Positions 43,422 to 55,406 of a DNA stretch of 64,000 nucleotides are shown one piece after another. The DNA is from Acanthornis magna (lineage: Eukaryota; Chordata; Aves; Passeriformes; Acanthizidae): assembly GCA_036785705.1 (NCBI GenBank), contig JAWUZG010000015.1:2681001-2745000 (forward strand), read 5' to 3'. Both the position numbers and the translations under genes were made by a program. The notes below the pieces were generated by a model. The model saw only the letters and a program-made list of their open reading frames with translations, made no database searches and was not told the DNA's origin. Every line of letters starts with the position of its first letter. Position 1 is the first letter of the stretch.

Positions 43422-43650
43422 GTGGATTGCATGGTTTTTGGGTTTTTTGGTGGTGGCTACGTAAGGTTTTTTTGTAAAAGAAGTGACAATGTAATGTCAA
43501 ATGTAATGTCCCATGGCCTTCCTGGGTGGGTTTTATCCTGACAGACCCCTGAGGAACAATACATAATTATTTCACTGTTGCAGATACACAAACAGTGGCA
43601 TGGGAATGTGACTCTGCCTGATATCACAGGATCTGTTGTATGTAACAAAT
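43422..43650 (+). repeat. Left arm of a ~230-bp inverted repeat
   Basis: This segment is the reverse complement of 44393-44624. Over the inner 170 bp I count about eight differences, so roughly 95% identity; the outer T/G-rich 60 bp is less similar. It shares the marker sequence 'tcctgggtgggttttatcct' and a long 'attatttcactgttgcagat' region. The repeat family is not one I recognise. Confidence 0.92.
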
Positions 43651-43990
43651 GATACAGATGGGAAAATGGCCCTTAAGTACACAAATCCTTCTTTATGGTC
43701 AGGAAATACTGACTGAATATGGTTGAGCTTTGGACAACTCCTTGGGTTTTGTGCATGTTCCCAGGTTTTTGTTTGCTGTGGATCGGTGCTGCGGTGATGG
43801 TCAGACTTGCTTAGGGCTATATGGGAATATTTGGATTTTTGGATACCCTTCCATAGCTTTCGTGGCCTCTTCAGTCAGAGAAGAGTCGTGGTGGGTGGAA
43901 CATTGTGAGGTTGGAAACACTGATTTTAACTGATGTATTTGTGGGTAGATAAACACATAGGTGCCCACAGAGGTGTTTAGATGTGCACAT

Positions 43991-44098
43991 ATAGAATCAT
44001 AGAATGATTTGGGTTGAAGAGACCTTAAAATTCACCTCATTCCAACCCCCTGCCATGGGCAGGAACACCTTCCCCTATCCCAGGCTGCACAGAGCTCC
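43991..44098 (-). mobile_element. CR1 LINE 3' fragment, antisense
   Basis: atagaatcatagaatgattt and gggttgaagagacctt are the antisense CR1 tail, followed by tgccatgggcaggaacacct. It lies in the spacer of the inverted repeat 43422-44624. Confidence 0.9.
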
Positions 44099-44392
44099 AT
44101 TATTTAAGCCATCATTATTGGCACAATATTGTTATGGTGTTCATGGTTCTGTTGCATCCCTTGTGTGGTGCAATTTTAGGACAGAGGCAGTCCCCAAATC
44201 CCTTTTTCCCAGCACTGTCTGCTCCTCCCTCATCCCTGCAGTGATGCCCAGACATCATATCTTTCTCCTTTTTCTCCCTATTTGAGAGATCTTGTAGGAG
44301 TAGCATGTGTTCAGACTGGATACTCCAGACTCCATTAGACAGGACATATTGGCTGGTGGGTGGGTGGAGGAATATTGGGCAAGAAAGTGTGG

Positions 44393-44624
44393 ATTTGTTT
44401 ACAAACAACAGATCCTGTGATATCAGGCAGAGCCACATTCTCATGCCACTGTTTGTGTATCTGCAACAGTGAAATAATTATGTATTGTTCCTCAATGGTC
44501 TGTCAGGATAAAACCCACCCAGGAAGGCCATGGGATATTACATTTGACATTAAATTGTCACTTCCTTTCCAAAAATCCCTACCTAGCCACCACCAAAAAA
44601 ACCCAAAAACCCCAAGCAACCCAC
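44393..44624 (-). repeat. Right arm of a ~230-bp inverted repeat
   Basis: The reverse complement of 43422-43650, separated from it by a 742-bp spacer. The inner end is near tttgtttacaaacaacagat and the outer end near gcaacccac. No target-site duplication is visible outside the two arms. Confidence 0.92.
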
Positions 44625-47600
44625 AAAGAAAGAAACACACCCCCCCACACTCACACCTTCCAACAGAGTTTTCCTTTTTTCAGTCAGCTCGGGGAGATGT
44701 ATGTGAGGCTGCAAAGGAATTTCAGAGAAAGTATCCTGGCCGAAGATGGCATTTGTTATAGTGACACTGGCAGGATGCTTTTCTGCAAATACAAACATTT
44801 TGTTTGGGTTTGCTGCTTTTTCAGGCTTGACACAGTGCACAGCTCCCGAAATAGATGCCACTGCCGGTCCCACAGGCAGCTCATCACAGTCACTGCTGCT
44901 GGCTGGGGACAGCACGGGCCCATCTCTCTCTCTTCATACAGGGACCATGCAGGCATTAAACTTCCTCACTTCTTCTGGAGCCCATTTCAATCACCAGAGA
45001 AATTTAACAAAGCTTGAAATGTTAGCGATAAAAGAATGCCCGTGTGAAAGCTCTGACTCCAAATAGTTTTATCCAAGTGTGAAATCGCTACCTTTTGTTT
45101 CGTGAATTTCAGGGTCTGACATGCCCTGGTAGTAAATCTGGAGCACTGAGCTGCATATGAGAGTGGAAGAAAATGTGAAGAGACTCTCTTTCCAGCCTTC
45201 TTGATTATTAAATGGATTTCATTATTATTGGCTCTATCTCAGCAGGTTTTTTTCATAGCAATGGCAGTAATTACCATCTCTTCTTCCTATGCCATTTTTT
45301 ATAAATTTGGCTGAATTTGAATTTTTTTTTTGGTATTCTTCAACTTCAGTGAATGTAGAAGAAGAGTTGTTTAATTTAAATGACTGTTAAAAGAACACAC
45401 AAAAATAACTTCAAAATGAAGGCTCTGGTGTGAATAACTTTGCAATATGAGAGACTATTTCCTCAAGTAGCATCACTATTATCAGCTTTATTTTTGTGAA
45501 TGCCTTGCAGATGTGAGCAAGCTGATTGATGATAGTGCAGCCCAATATTCATATTGGACTACTTTATGAATCTTTGAAATAGCCAAGCATATTCCAGAAG
45601 ATGACACTGTAGAACAATCCTTTTTTTTTCTTATTTTCTTCACGAAGCTGTTTATTGAAAGCAAACCTTAACTTCAGCATATTGTATTCAGCACGGAGCT
45701 GTTCCAGAGTGCAATGGAAACAGTAGCAATCTTTAATTGATTTTAATGTGTTTTGAATCAGTTCTTAAACAGAGAGAAAATTGCAGAACAGAGCACTGGG
45801 TCCTGTCAGTGCGTCCTAGGTGGCTGTGAAACGCAGTTCATTATGTTTTGTAGATTAGTTTCAGAGCTTCTGATTAAAAATGCTGTTGGAGGTACTGAGG
45901 GTGACATTTTCGAATCTGTGAAGGCAGTAACTCGATTCTCAGGAATATATTGGCACCTGTTTGCACCCAGAAAACTTTATGGACTTGGAAACTGTGGAGT
46001 TGACTCTTGGGTGCCTGAACATTTGATTGCAGGAGGTCAGGAAATGTTCACCCTTAGAGCCCAGGGACAGCAGTGCTGCAGTTGTGCTCAGGGCAGAGTC
46101 TCAGCATCAGCCTTTCCAGCAGTTATCCCTTTAGTTCTTGTACATTTTAGGAGAATGTATGTTATAGAAAGCTTTTTTAGACTTTACTGGGGTTTGGGTT
46201 GAATTTTTTACGAAATCCCCTATATGCAGGTTCATGGTGGGGTTAGAGGCACATTGTGAGAAGGATCTCATTTACTGTTTAATGTCACAATTTTTTAGGA
46301 TAAACAAGCATTTCTTAGGATATGTGGAGTACCTTTCTTCAAATTCCCCATTATTTTATTTCTTACTGTTCTGTGGCAGAATTCAGGCTTTTATCTCGAT
46401 ATCTTTAAGAGGGGAAAATAAAGATGTTGACGCTGCTCTTCCATCTCAGTTTGCATCACTGAAGGCAGCTTGGCCATAAAACAAGCCCATGCACATCCAA
46501 TGGCTAATCTGAATTCTAAATGTGGGTGTCAGGCAACACATCAAACCCTCTCCCATTGCAGTATCCTGGGAGATGGCTCCATCCTGTCAGAATAAATGTG
46601 ATGAACCTTCATGGATATATACAGATATATTTACATCGGCTCAACCAAATCTAACAGGATCATAAGTTAAATGGAAAACCAAATGATAAAAAAGCTGGGG
46701 CTCAGTATCTGTAGCCTGGATTCTTGCATTGTCCATAAGGGAAAGAAGCTCAATTTGTTGTTAATCCCTCTGTTTATTGTACCTTTGTCCCTGTTCATTT
46801 GCAGACTTTCCTTCACCTATGCGCAGCGCTGACCATTGTGGATTGATCAGAAAGCATTTGGGGTTTATTTTCATGGGTTTGGGCAGCCTTTTTGGAGGAG
46901 CTGGACCTGTTCATTCCATGGAATATGTGCAGGAGTGGAAATTCAATGTCCAGCTCCACATCAGCTGCTACATCCCACATGGGGAGCTGCAAATCTTTTC
47001 TATCCTTCCTTCATTTTCTCCTTTTTATCCTTCATTCTTTGAATTAAAATAACCACTAAGAAGGAAACCTTTACTCTCTTATTTCCTGTAGCCTATCAAA
47101 GAGTTATTCTGAAAGTAATGTGTTCATTTGAGCTAGAAGTGGGAAGTTCCTATTTCTCTGTAGGATGAACAACAAAACCTGCTCACAGTAGTCTGCTTAA
47201 AAAAATGCACTACAAGATCAAGCTGTACTAATTGCCACTTATTTTTTGGTCCCTGGGAGAAAATATTATTGGAAATAATATATGGCTGATAATAAATTTA
47301 TGTGTTAAATCAAAATATATTAAATCTTTATATGATGTGAAGGAAACTTTAATAACGAGATTGGTCCAGAGGGAGTACTCAGCTGCTGAAACATTGTTTC
47401 TTTTAAGCTTTAATAATTCAGGTGAGTGGATCACGGTAAGGTTACAAAGAAATGATATTCCATTTCCTACCCCATCATTATCAAGGGTAGAGAGAAGGTT
47501 TCACCTTGTTGGTGTGTCGGGATACCAAAGTGCATGGGCCAGACCTTGGATGTTTCATGGAGAGCTCTGACTTAGTTTTTCCTCCCCACACTCCTGTGCA

Positions 47601-48867
47601 TCCTACATTCAGAATCTGAGACTGGTGTAAATACTTAATTTGTGGACAAGTGTTGTCTCAGTCCATCCTCAAAGAGAAATCGAGAGCAGGGAAAGGAGAA
47701 GCCTAAGGCAAACAGACCTCCATCACAGAAATGGGCTGTGACTTGGAATGTTGATTTTTTTCACGCTGAATAGGGAACTCATAATTTAAAAAATTACCTT
47801 GTAGATGGTGATAAGGGCACCTTTCATTCCTCTGCAGACAACATTTGTGCTTTGGCCCATTATGGTGGGTGCTTTTATCAGTGATTTACAGCCGAGCTGT
47901 CAAAAACTTTAAAAAGCTTCTATTAAATTGATGTGGATTTATCTGTCTAAGACCTTTGAAATGCATAAAGGAACCCAGTTTTGGCCTCCTTTTCTAATCA
48001 GAATGTGCAGCTGCACACAGGACAGGCAGCTCCCCAGCCTTCTAGGAGGTCAGGCATTTGTTTTGTGGCCCAGATTTGAGAATCCCTCGAGAGCTCTCTG
48101 GAGAGCAGAGCTTGTGGATGTTTGGAAAGCAGTCCCCTGGTGTTTTTTATGGGACAGCAGCGTTATTTGGCTGCAATGAGGTGGGCTGGGGCAGCTTGGC
48201 ACTGGGAGCACAAATCCCCTGCTACTACTGCCCTGCGGCACATCACGCGTGGGTTTGATGGCAGTGTTTCCAAATGTGTCCTGACACTAAAAACTGTCAT
48301 GCAGGAGTTCGTGTGGCTGTATCATCTTTCATTTCCCTGGCACTGAAGTTGTTACCCAGTGTAGGAGTTTTAATGCTCTGTTTTTGTTGTCTCTTTTAAT
48401 GTCATTTCTATGTATGACACTGAAGCTTGTCTCCAGCTGGGCGTTCGCAGCAGAGGTATTGATTCCTGCCAGGAAAGCCACGTTAGCTGGTGCTGGCTGG
48501 AAGCAGCAGCTTTGAAGCCTGAGGTGGGGAGAGCCCCAGGAGATTCACATTACTGCCTACCTGCTAGATGGAATAAGAGCTATTAGAATAGTTGGGATAT
48601 CTCCTCATTATTTCCATTGCCCACTCACTTTTTTTTATTCTTCCCTCTAGCACCACTTCTTGGAAAACTTCTCCTTCTTTCCCTTGGCTGTGATGCCTTC
48701 AAGTATTTCTAGTTTTTACTCTTCATGTATCTGTAGCTTGCTGTAGCTCTGTGCTACTCACAAAGTGCTAAAATCCTCTGTTCCCAGCACCTTTGGCCAA
48801 ACAAGGCTCTCTGAACACAGATTCAAGGACATATTCATTGCCTTAGGTCTGAAAATATGTAAACAAC

Positions 48868-49131
48868 TGTGAGCTGGGGGAGCAGGCCTGGGGTGGGAAC
48901 ATCATCACCTGAGGTGTGATTGGAGAATTAAGGGCCAATGTGCTAATGGACAGAACTTATCAAAGGTGAAGGGCTCGTGTCCCAGTGTCCGTTTTGGGTG
49001 TTGTCCCCGACGGGACTTTGCTTGCCCGAATGTACCTTCAAGGCCTTTGCAGGCCTTGAATAAATGGTCTGCTTTTTATACTCCTAATCTGCCTTGGCCT
49101 CTCTTTCAGGTAGCCTGTCTTCTAGGCATCA
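48868..49131 (+). mobile_element. LTR-like segment with polyadenylation signal (tentative)
   Basis: The stretch from about tgtgagctgg to tctaggcatca has TG..CA ends and AATAAA at 49059-49064, followed by a T/C-rich R-U5-like segment. The order resembles the 3' half of a bird ERV LTR. There is no target-site duplication and the left boundary is uncertain, so it may be a truncated LTR or a coincidence. Confidence 0.35.
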
Positions 49132-49663
49132 GTTTTAATCACACTGCTGTTCCAAAATTGTCAGGGGTAGCGAGTTGCAAACGGTGGGCCCTGCTCAGTG
49201 CTGAGCCAGAGATGTGACTGCAGCTGAAGGGCTCTCAGGGCAAAAAGGGCAGATCCTACTCACCAAGTTTATCCTGAGTTAGTGCCTAGCCACAGTCTTG
49301 GGGATTGTGGTGTATCCCACCAAGTTCCCATCTTCTCAGCAAAGTTGGATTCGTTTTACTCTTTCGAGAAATGCTGTAGTAATGCAGATGGTTTGAATAA
49401 ACTTTAGGGTGGGTAATTGGACATTTGCTACTCAGAATTCCCACAGCAATTGCATTTGGATGTAGGACTGGTGGGTTTTTGCACCAAGTTACAAGAGCAC
49501 CTCAAGGCAGGTGTGGAAGCACTTGCTGTGCTGTGCAGCACTTCACTGGTTAATGAAGAGAAGTTGATCTCTGAAAATGCCCCTAAAAGCCGGCAGGGAA
49601 ATTCTGCTCCTAGGTAAAAAACAAAACAGGAATAAAAGAGCATAGCACAGAAAAAGGCAATGA

Positions 49664-49781
49664 GAGAAAAAGGAAAAAGAAAAAGAAAAAGAAAAAGAAA
49701 AAGAAAAAGAAAAAGAAAAAGAAAAAGAAAAAGAAAAAGAAAAAGAAAAAGAAAAAGAGAAAAAGAAAAAGAAGAAAAAGA
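49664..49781 (+). repeat. (AAAAAG)n hexanucleotide microsatellite
   Basis: About 118 bp of A/G, almost pure AAAAAG units in the centre with shorter aagaag variants at the right edge. It gives open frames rich in Lys/Arg on one strand and Phe on the other, which are not genes. Confidence 0.97.
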
Positions 49782-52198
49782 GTCTGTACCAGTTTATGTG
49801 CTAGTTGGGGTGAACTGGGAATCCTGTCCTTCTGGAGGGTCTGGACAGAACAAAATACTGGGATCAAAAGTATTTTGATATTTCCCATCAGAAGATGAGA
49901 CCCAGAGTAACCATTTGATAAGGGAACCTGTGCTCAGGGTGTTAATCTGCAGCCCAAAGTAAGCTTTGACCTCAGACACACTCATGGCTGCTTGACCACT
50001 TCCTTTGAGAGTGGCCAGTGACCATGGCCAGACCCAGAGAAAAGTGAGGCTGGAGGGTGATGGACCCCCAGCCAAGCAGGCAAAGCAAACGGAGGTGGGT
50101 GTGCTGTGTCAGTCACCGTGAGCTGGGGTATGAGGGAGAAAAATGCCATGGAAGCAATCGGTCACCCATCCTCAGTGTCACCAGAGGAAGGTTTTTAGCC
50201 AGAGGGAGCAACGACAGCAGTGCTAGCTCAGATTCCTGTTCCATGGAAAAGGAGGTGGTTTTTGAGCAGGAGATGAACAGGATTTTAACCTGAACACAAA
50301 TGGGATACTGGGATTCAGTTGTACCCCAGCTGAATGTTCGTGAGCACACCATTGTGCTTCCAGAGGAACCTGGATTCATTTCAAAAGAATAAACATTAAA
50401 AGTAATATTTCAGGTCGCTACAAGAGTGAGTTATCTCTGTGAAAGGAAGAAGTGCGCTAATGGCAAAGTGGGAAAGAGAAAATGTGAAAGAATAGAGGCA
50501 AAAGAGTATCTGTGGCTGGGTTCAGTTTAAAAAGTGTCTGTGACTGGGTTCTGTATGTATCAAAGCTCTTGCTCATGAGAGAAAAATGTGTCTGTAGTGC
50601 TGTACTGATAGGGAAAGAGTTCAGTTACCTGGCACTTCATGTCCTGGAGAGTTTCCCCTGCTCCAAGGACAGACAGCACATGAGTTCATGGCTTGCAAGT
50701 GGGATAACCAAGAGAATGAGTGTCACCCTTAGGGCTGGGAAGAGAGGATGAGGGAATTCTTGGTCTCTGTGTAGGCTGAAAGGAGATTAATATGTCTATA
50801 CATATATATTTGTGTATATGCCTAAAGGAAACATTTTCTACAAGCAGAAAATGCAAGTGTTGAGGATTGGATGAAACAGAAACCAAGCATTTTTAGGTTA
50901 GAAGGCATGTGGCAAATGTCCATAAAAGTGTCAACTACAATTTTGCACATGGCTGGCAAAAAAAATGACAAACTTTCCCAGCAGTCTAGATCATTATTGC
51001 CAGAAAGAAGGGTCAGAATAAGAATGTACACTCTCAGTAAACAGTGTCCAAAACAGCAACCTCAGAGTTGCTGTTGCTGAGCTGAGGAGAGGGTTTGTAT
51101 TGAACAGGCTTTTGTTTATGGCTCCCACTACATCCTCAATGATGATACTCAAAGTGTTGCTTGGAAACCTGTTTTTGTCTTTTTAAAATTGTAAAATAAA
51201 TATCAGAGAAGGTCTAAAATGGTGTATTAAAGGCTCTGATAAACTGTAGGACGAGGACAGCTTTCCAAAATGCTGATGGGACACCATTAAAGGCTGCAGC
51301 CCATGCAGCTGGTGCTCCTGCTCCATTAGCAAATGCCAGTGTGAGGACAGCTTCAGTCCTGAGTAATTCATAAATTGCTCGTGCTTGTGCAGATTGGCTG
51401 GGTTTGTGTCTAGCAGTGGGAGCCAAATGGTTTCCAAGAGCTGCCCTGCCCACTGCTGCCAGCAGAGCATGAGCCAGATCCCCACGGAACTGAGGAACTG
51501 AGAACGGGGAATTCAAAAGTGGAGCTGGGGCTCGTTCCACTCCTGCGTGCCGGAGGTGCCAGAACTCCCTTCCCACTGATGAGCTATTGCCATGCTAGAA
51601 ATTTCCCAGACCAATCTTGCTGCAACAATGAGCCCGTGAAAGACGGGACAATGATACACTGCGGGCTGGTCCCAATCTTTTAATCGATCTCCCCTGTCTG
51701 CCTGAACAAAGGCCCAGCCTGACACAGACAGGTGAGGGCAGCTCATCTGAATAGCCTGACACGAAGTAAAATGACTGCAGCCCTATCTCTCTTTGTCGAG
51801 TGTGTGAGTGGTGTTAAACAGACAGTAAACCTGCCTGGGCTGGAGCCGTACTGAACTCCAGGTCTTTGTTAGCTGCCTGAGGAGGAAAGAAAAAAAAGCA
51901 GAGTGCATTTGAATGCCTTGAAGGCTCTTTGAGCCTGGAATAGTAAGCTAGAAATAACAAGATTGCTATTATATATCATAATGGCCAAAAGCTTAGCAGG
52001 AATCAAAAAGGATTACCATTTCATAGAGTCGGGAGGAATGTGCGGAGTTGTTGTTGTTTCTTGAAACAAAAGTGAATTGAGAGAGCTATAAAGCCACCTG
52101 CTCGGTACATAAACAGCCCTCTGGGGATGGAAGGTAGAAGAAGACTCACCACTGGGAATTACAGAACTCTACATTGCAGGATATCCCAATAAGAGGTA

Positions 52199-52389
52199 AC
52201 AGAATCCCAGAATGGTTTGGGTTGGAAGGAGAGTTAAAGCCCTTCAAGTTCCCACCCCAGCCAGGGGCAGGGACACCTCGCACTATCCCAGGTTGCCTTA
52301 AATCCCATCCAGCCTGGCCTTGGACACTGCCAGGGATCCAAGGGCAGCCACAGCTTCTCTGGGCACCTGTGCCAGGGCCTCACCACCCA
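52199..52389 (-). mobile_element. CR1 LINE 3' fragment, antisense
   Basis: It opens acagaatcccagaatggttt and continues with ggcagggacacctcgcacta, 'cagcctggccttggacactg' and 'gccacagcttctctgggcac', ending at cctcaccaccc. It lies about 550 bp upstream of the 274-bp exon. Confidence 0.93.
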
Positions 52390-52842
52390 TATATGGAGGA
52401 GGGTCCTTACGTGGACATGAAGATATGAGGGAGGGCCAAAAAAAGTGATGTTCTTAGAAGATTCTTTTTGGCCTAAACTGTTTTTTGTGACCTGAACCTG
52501 TTTCCAAAGGCACCTGGCACAGCAAAGGCATTGCCTCCTGCTCATGCTTTCCTCCACTGCAGTCACTGGCCCAACCAAACAGTTTGTGTTTCAGTTTCGC
52601 AGCTGAAGAAGCAATCCTCTGCTTTCCAACATTCAGCCCATTAAAAATTCATCCTAGACTGGATATTTTATTCGTTACTCCTTTTCCTAAAGAGTGTTGT
52701 GATTGAAATGTACTCTGACTTTCACCAAGGTTTATCTTGATTAACTCAACCAAACCAACAGAGCACAGTGACTTTCCGTGGCCACTGCTGATGGTGTTCC
52801 AGGAGCTGTGCTGGCTGGGATGCCTCATCTGGGTGTTTCTAA

Positions 52843-53244
<402 letters not shown>

Positions 53245-55261
53245 TGACTGCCTCTCTCTGTCCTCCTCATCATTCTCCTTCCTTCTCGATTGGATGCCAG
53301 TTTAACTTCTCCTTCTTATTACCCTCTTACAGAAATCTGATGAAAATCAAGCATGCCATTACTTGTCCTTCACTCAAATCTCTCACTGATGCTCAGATCC
53401 AATGAGAAATCCGTTGAGGACCCTGATTCTCTAATGGCACATGTTGCCATGGGATTTACTAAATGAGCTGCTTAGAATCTAGATACGTTTTTTTTATCCT
53501 TCCATAAGCACGAATGTCAGAGTAGGGGCTATTGTGCTTTTAAAAGACATAATTGCAGCATCTTGATAGTTCACGGAGCTTGTGATTTTGGAGGAGATGT
53601 TATGAATTTGGATTACCTTGGAAGCTTGCGCTTGGCCATATCATAATGCAGCACTTGTGGTTGGGAGTTTCAGCTTGAGTGAGTCAAGCACTGCAGCAGG
53701 GACTGTCTGCATATCTGTCTGTCTTACCCCTTTGGGATGCTGTATTTTAGATATCCTTACTCTGTGGTACTGGGTTTAAAATGCAGACTGCACAGGAAAT
53801 GTGCTCTGCCCTATCCTCAGCTCAAATGACATACAGATAATGCCACAACAGACCCCAGCCCACCACAGGACAGCAGGAGGCCTCTCTTCCCTCTTCCATT
53901 CCCATTGGGGATGGTTTGCGACCTTTTCCCTCTCCTGTTTCAGGTCAGTCCAGCCTCAGTGGATCACCTTCCTCCCCTTTGGCTCCCCAGGTGCTTTCCA
54001 TTAATACAGAACACAAGAGAATTTGACACTCTGTCTGTGAAGAGCCTTAGAGCATTAACAAGGCATCCCAAATTTGGGTAGCAGAGTCTGCTATTAGCAT
54101 GTTTGCCAGTACTTTCAGGAATTTCATTTGAACACAGATAAATTCTCCACGATACCACCCCTGAGAGAGCAAAATTACAAAAATCAGTCAAAGGTGAATG
54201 GTGCAGGCTTTAGTGGCTTTTATACCTAAAATGCAGCCACCCATTGCAGAGGACTGTGCTGGTTTCACAGGCTGGCAGTGCCAATGACTGTTCACAACAC
54301 ATCTGAGTGCTTTACACCCTTCATTTATCACCATTTTCCTGCAGAGCTTCAGCTGTGTGGTGGACAAGTCCAAAAATCTCTTCTACGCTGTGCTGGTTTT
54401 CACCTTGGTTTCCTTTCTAGTCAATACAGTTTCCTTCCAGCACTGCTCAATTAATTCAGTTTTGGATTTGCCTTTTTAAAGGAAATTGTGAAATATGTAT
54501 ATGTCTCTCTGTTTCTGGTTAGTTCCCCCATGTGTGATAGTTAATTGCCAGTGAATGGATCCCCAGGGAAGAAAGAAACTTTATTTGCTTAAGTACAATA
54601 TAATATTCCATAAATGGGCTGTGTGAATGGAAATGTAGGCTTCTCTTGGCATTCTGGATTGAGGCAGCGCTGATGTTCCTGCTTTTCCTGCATCTCGAGC
54701 TGGCAGGTTGCAGCTCACCCTCCATTCCTGGTGTTAAGGACTTAAAAAGGATGACTTGCCTGGGCTGTTCTTACAGGAACAAGATTGTAAAGGGCTTTTT
54801 AAGCATGTGTTAATCAAAAGAGCCTTTATGCAACAACGCACAGTTTATGACAGGATGAGAAGTATCCAGGCAGACACAGTAAATTCCTATTTGAGAAAGC
54901 AATTTCCTCCTGTGTTAATAATTTATATTTCCACAGTATGTACTTATATATCCTCAAAGTGTAGTGCTGTGGGTAAAACTACAGAGGAAATGTCCAGGAG
55001 TGGAATGTGGATCTTCAGAGGAGTAGCTGGGATCCTTTCTGTTTCTTGGAAAAGTCATGAAACCCCACATTTCAAACATTAGGGTCAATTCGCATCCAGT
55101 CTTTTGCAGCTGTAAATAGCAAGGTTATGTTCCATTCCCAGAATTATTTGCAGGTATTGGGTTTTTTTAAGAGTTCTGGGTTTTTCCTTGTCTTTAATCT
55201 GAGCAGCTTTGGCTGGTCTTCAAAAAATCCTACTAATAATTACAGCTGCAATATGGCATTT

Positions 55262-55406
55262 CCATCCCTGGCAGTGTCCAAGGCCAGGTTGGACAGGGCT
55301 TGGAGCAACCTGGGACAGTGGGAGGTGTCCCTGCCCATGGCAGGGGATTGGAACTGGAAGATCTTTAAGGTCCCTTCCAACCCAAACCATTCCATGATTT
55401 TTGATA
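55262..55406 (+). mobile_element. CR1 LINE 3' terminal fragment
   Basis: ccatccctggcagtgtccaa, then gcttggagcaacctgggaca, tgtccctgcccatggcaggg, gatctttaaggtcccttcca and a final attccatgattttt. It is well preserved and truncated to about 145 bp. Confidence 0.95.

Noticed and set aside
45753..46202. 149-codon + strand open frame with several cysteines
   Set aside because: No family resemblance, and no acceptor/donor arrangement compatible with PTPRT phases.
46800..47052. Possible extra exon after a ttcatttgcag-like acceptor
   Set aside because: The open frame has no good donor in a fitting phase and no resemblance to PTPRT; CAG after a pyrimidine run is common by chance.
49610..49888. Phe-rich and Lys-rich open frames
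   Set aside because: They are translations of the AAAAAG microsatellite.
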